Shown piece after piece: positions 5,130 to 7,510 of a stretch of 7,510 nt of DNA. Within the stretch, counting starts at the first letter, position 1; every line of letters starts with the position of its first letter. The notes beneath the pieces were generated by a model. The model ran no database searches and had not been told where the DNA came from. It saw only the letters and a program-made list of their open reading frames with translations. The stretch spans positions 1-7,510 of the forward strand of contig JAABTC010000077.1 of assembly GCA_011390055.1 (NCBI GenBank), in the 5' to 3' direction. This DNA is from Burkholderiales bacterium. GTDB taxonomy: Bacteria > Pseudomonadota > Gammaproteobacteria > Burkholderiales > Burkholderiaceae_C. The position numbers were made by a program, and so were the translations under genes.

Positions 5130-6016
5130 TGCGCGACGACTTCGAGGCCTGGATGCTGCACACGCAGCAAGCGGTCGAGGCCGCGCTCGAAGCCTGGGTG
5201 CCGGCCGAGGCGCCCGCCGGCCTGGGGCAAGCGATGCGCTACGGCGTGCTCGACGGGGGCAAGCGGCTGCGCCCGCTGCTGGTGATGGCCGCCAGCGAAG
5301 CGGTGCAGGGGCATCCCGATGGCGCCCTGCGCGCTGCAGTGGCGGTGGAACTGATCCACGCCTACTCGCTGGTTCACGACGACATGCCGTGCATGGACAA
5401 CGATGTGCTGCGCCGCGGCAAGCCGACCGTGCACGTGCAATTCGGCGTGGCCCAGGCCATGCTCGCCGGCGACGCGATGCAGGCGCTGGCCTTCGAAGTG
5501 CTCACGCCCTCACCCGATGTGCTGCCGGCGGCGCTGCAAGCGCGCCTGTGCGGCCTGTTGGCGCGCAGCGCAGGCCACGACGGCATGGCCGGCGGCCAGG
5601 CCATCGACCTGGCCAGCATCGGGCTGGCGCTGGACGAAGCCGCGCTGCGCGACATGCACCGCCGCAAGACGGGCGCCCTGCTGCAGGCCAGCGTGCTGAT
5701 GGGTGCGGCTTGCGGCGCAACCGATGGCGCGGCCTGGCGGGGCTTGGCCGACTACGGTGCGGCCATCGGGCTGGCGTTCCAGGTCATCGACGACATCCTC
5801 GACGTGACGCAAGCCTCGGAAACGCTGGGCAAGACCGCCGGCAAGGACGAGCACCACAACAAGCCGACCTACGTCTCGCTGATGGGCCTGCAGGGCGCGC
5901 GCGACTACGCCTTCGGCCTGCGCGAACAGGCGCATGTGGCCCTGGCGCGCAGCGGCCTGGCCCATGCGGCGCGGCTGTCGATGCTGGCCGACAAGGTTGT
6001 CGAGCGCGACAGCTAG
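5126..6016 (+). CDS. ispA: Farnesyl diphosphate synthase (short-chain polyprenyl synthase)
   Basis: Condenses dimethylallyl and then geranyl diphosphate with isopentenyl diphosphate to give C15 farnesyl diphosphate, the precursor of quinone side chains and undecaprenyl phosphate. It has 296 residues, as expected. GGKRLRP (44-50) binds isopentenyl diphosphate. The first aspartate-rich motif DDMPCMD (85-91) is followed by LRRGKPT. GQAIDL (157-162), the catalytic-lid KTG (181-183) and the second aspartate-rich motif DDILD (222-226) follow, then KPTYVSL (246-252). Two residues inserted in the first Asp motif (DDx4D) and Tyr80 five residues before it match bacterial type II farnesyl synthases such as E. 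coli IspA, so a C15 product is likely; geranylgeranyl diphosphate is less likely. The ATG overlaps the xseB stop and has a good ribosome-binding site. dxs follows after 13 bp, so all three genes probably share one transcript. Confidence 0.95.
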   Translation: MMRDDFEAWMLHTQQAVEAALEAWVPAEAPAGLGQAMRYGVLDGGKRLRPLLVMAASEAVQGHPDGALRAAVAVELIHAYSLVHDDMPCMDNDVLRRGKPTVHVQFGVAQAMLAGDAMQALAFEVLTPSPDVLPAALQARLCGLLARSAGHDGMAGGQAIDLASIGLALDEAALRDMHRRKTGALLQASVLMGAACGATDGAAWRGLADYGAAIGLAFQVIDDILDVTQASETLGKTAGKDEHHNKPTYVSLMGLQGARDYAFGLREQAHVALARSGLAHAARLSMLADKVVERDS

Positions 6017-6029
6017 AACGGTGAACGAC

Positions 6030-7510
6030 ATGACCCCTCCTACGCTGCTGTCGCGCATTGACAGCCCGGCCGACCTGCGCCGGCTGGCGCGCGCCGACTT
6101 GCTGACTTTGGCCCACGAACTGCGCGAGTACGTGCTGCAGAGCGTCTCCAAGACCGGCGGACACCTGTCGAGCAACCTGGGCACGGTCGAGCTGACGATC
6201 GCGCTGCACTACGTCTTCAACACCCCCGAAGACCGGCTGGTGTGGGACGTGGGCCACCAGACGTATGCGCACAAGATCCTGACCGGCCGACGCGATCGCA
6301 TGCACACGCTGCGCCAGCAGGGCGGCATCAGCGGCTTCCCACGTCGCGACGAGAGCCCGTACGACACCTTCGGCACGGCACACAGTTCCACTTCCATCTC
6401 GGCGGCGCTCGGCATGGCGCTGGCCGCCAAGTTGAAGGGCGAAAAGCGCAAGGCGGTGGCGATCATCGGCGACGGCGCGATGAGCGCCGGCATGGCCTTC
6501 GAGGCCATGAACAACGCCGGCGTGCCGCACGGCGGCCTGCAGGCCGACATGCTGGTGGTGCTCAACGACAACGACATGTCGATCAGCCCGCCGGTGGGCG
6601 CGCTGAACAAGTACCTGGCACGGCTGATGAGCGGCAAGTTCTACGCTTCCGCGCGTGAAGGCGCCAAGCAGGTGCTGAAGAACGCGCCGCCGCTGTTCGA
6701 GCTGGCGCGGCGTTTCGAGGAGCATGCCAAGGGCATGGTGGTGCCCGGCACGATCTTCGAGGAGTTCGGCTTCAACTACGTCGGCCCGATCGACGGCCAC
6801 GACCTCGATTCGCTGATCCCCACGCTGGAGAACCTGCGGGACCTGCCGGGCGCGCAGTTCCTGCACGTGGTCACGAAGAAGGGTCGCGGCTACAAGATGG
6901 CCGAGGCCGACCCCATCAACTACCACGGTCCGGGCAAGTTCGATCCGGCCGTCGGCATCAAGCCCCCCGCCACGCCGCCCAAGCCGGCCTTCATGCACGT
7001 CTTCGGCCAGTGGCTGTGCGACATGGCTGCGGCCGACCCGAAGCTGGTGGCCATCACGCCGGCGATGCTCGAGGGCTCGGGCATGGTCGAGTTCCAGCGG
7101 CGCTTTCCCCAGCGCTGCCACGACGTGGGCATCGCCGAGCAGCACGCCATCACCTTCGCCGCCGGCCTGGCCTGCGAGGGTCTGAAGCCGGTGGTGGCCA
7201 TCTACTCCACCTTCCTGCAGCGCGGTTACGACCAACTGATCCACGACGTGGCGATCCAGAACCTGCCGGTCACCTTCGCGCTCGACCGCGCCGGCCTGGT
7301 CGGTGCCGACGGTGCCACGCATGCCGGTGCCTACGACATCGCCTACCTGCGCTGCATCCCGAACCTGGGACTGATCGCGCCGTCCGACGAGAACGAATGC
7401 CGCAAGGCGCTTTCCACCGCACACCGCCGCGACCACCCGGTGGCGGTGCGCTACCCGCGCGGCGTCGGCGCAGGCGTGGCCGTCGAACCGGGCCTGGGCG
7501 AGCTGCCCTG
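6030..7510 (+). CDS. dxs: 1-Deoxy-D-xylulose-5-phosphate synthase, 5' part (runs off the window)
   Basis: A thiamine diphosphate enzyme joining pyruvate and glyceraldehyde 3-phosphate into 1-deoxy-D-xylulose 5-phosphate with loss of CO2, the entry step of the MEP isoprenoid pathway. 493 codons are present without a stop; the family is about 620-640 residues, so the C-terminal transketolase-like domain is cut off. Visible are GGHLSSNLG (43-51), WDVGHQ (72-77), HSSTSIS (118-124), the thiamine-Mg motif GDGAMSAGMAFEAMNNAG (147-164) with LNDNDMSIS (178-186), and DVGIAEQHA (365-373) with the catalytic Glu370. The glycine before His118, conserved in the FxxGHSS motif, is Ala here. ATG at 6030 is the likely start, 13 bp after ispA; an in-frame GTG at 6021 would add three residues. 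No clear ribosome-binding site is seen. It supplies the C5 units used by IspA. Confidence 0.96.
   Translation, partial: MTPPTLLSRIDSPADLRRLARADLLTLAHELREYVLQSVSKTGGHLSSNLGTVELTIALHYVFNTPEDRLVWDVGHQTYAHKILTGRRDRMHTLRQQGGISGFPRRDESPYDTFGTAHSSTSISAALGMALAAKLKGEKRKAVAIIGDGAMSAGMAFEAMNNAGVPHGGLQADMLVVLNDNDMSISPPVGALNKYLARLMSGKFYASAREGAKQVLKNAPPLFELARRFEEHAKGMVVPGTIFEEFGFNYVGPIDGHDLDSLIPTLENLRDLPGAQFLHVVTKKGRGYKMAEADPINYHGPGKFDPAVGIKPPATPPKPAFMHVFGQWLCDMAAADPKLVAITPAMLEGSGMVEFQRRFPQRCHDVGIAEQHAITFAAGLACEGLKPVVAIYSTFLQRGYDQLIHDVAIQNLPVTFALDRAGLVGADGATHAGAYDIAYLRCIPNLGLIAPSDENECRKALSTAHRRDHPVAVRYPRGVGAGVAVEPGLGELP

Noticed and set aside
5784..7436. 550-codon minus-strand open frame opposite ispA and dxs
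   Set aside because: A high-GC shadow: composition is His/Arg/Val/Gln-rich and it lies antisense to two clearly conserved enzymes with all their motifs.
1..7510. Mobile element, phage, CRISPR, toxin-antitoxin or other defence system
   Set aside because: No transposase, integrase, repeat-spacer array, tRNA or recognisable defence domain was found; all major frames match metabolic, transport, stress or repair proteins with uniform base composition.

Overview
This window is GC-rich (I estimate high-60s percent GC) and densely packed. It looks like a betaproteobacterial chromosome of the order Burkholderiales, probably a Rubrivivax/Leptothrix-type lineage. That placement rests on codon use, the style of the encoded proteins and the xseB-ispA-dxs order next to a divergent Rieske oxygenase gene. 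It is inference, because no 16S rRNA or other marker is present.

Layout. (1) Positions 1-1130, plus strand: the 3' end of a type II dehydroquinate dehydratase gene, followed with an ATGA overlap by a divergent shikimate dehydrogenase-family gene. Its cofactor-binding and catalytic Lys/Asp residues are kept, but its substrate-carboxylate motif is not canonical. (2) Positions 1137-4662, minus strand, reading leftward: a Rieske non-heme iron oxygenase, an EamA/DMT-family permease and a 3-mercaptopyruvate sulfurtransferase, joined by 4-bp GTGA and ATGA overlaps. After a 168-bp gap comes a single-domain universal stress protein with its own likely promoter. (3) Positions 4663-4862: a divergent intergenic region with outward-facing TACAAT -10-like boxes and, between them, a nested 35-bp dyad. 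(4) Positions 4863-7510, plus strand: xseB, ispA and the first 493 codons of dxs. This is the familiar proteobacterial exonuclease VII small subunit / isoprenoid operon.

How the genes work together. Dxs makes 1-deoxy-D-xylulose 5-phosphate, the first MEP-pathway intermediate. IspA condenses the resulting C5 units to farnesyl diphosphate for quinones, undecaprenyl carriers and possibly carotenoids. XseB is a DNA-repair subunit that travels with them. The AroQ/AroE-like pair would interconvert dehydroquinate, dehydroshikimate and their reduced forms; the variant residues hint at an accessory or catabolic role. The oxygenase-permease-sulfurtransferase trio is tightly coupled translationally, but its substrate cannot be read from the sequence.

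I see no phage, insertion sequence, CRISPR array, tRNA or rRNA. Most of the window is ordinary housekeeping sequence. The points most worth a second look are the non-canonical AroE homologue, the Rieske/permease/sulfurtransferase cluster and the dyad in the divergent promoter region.
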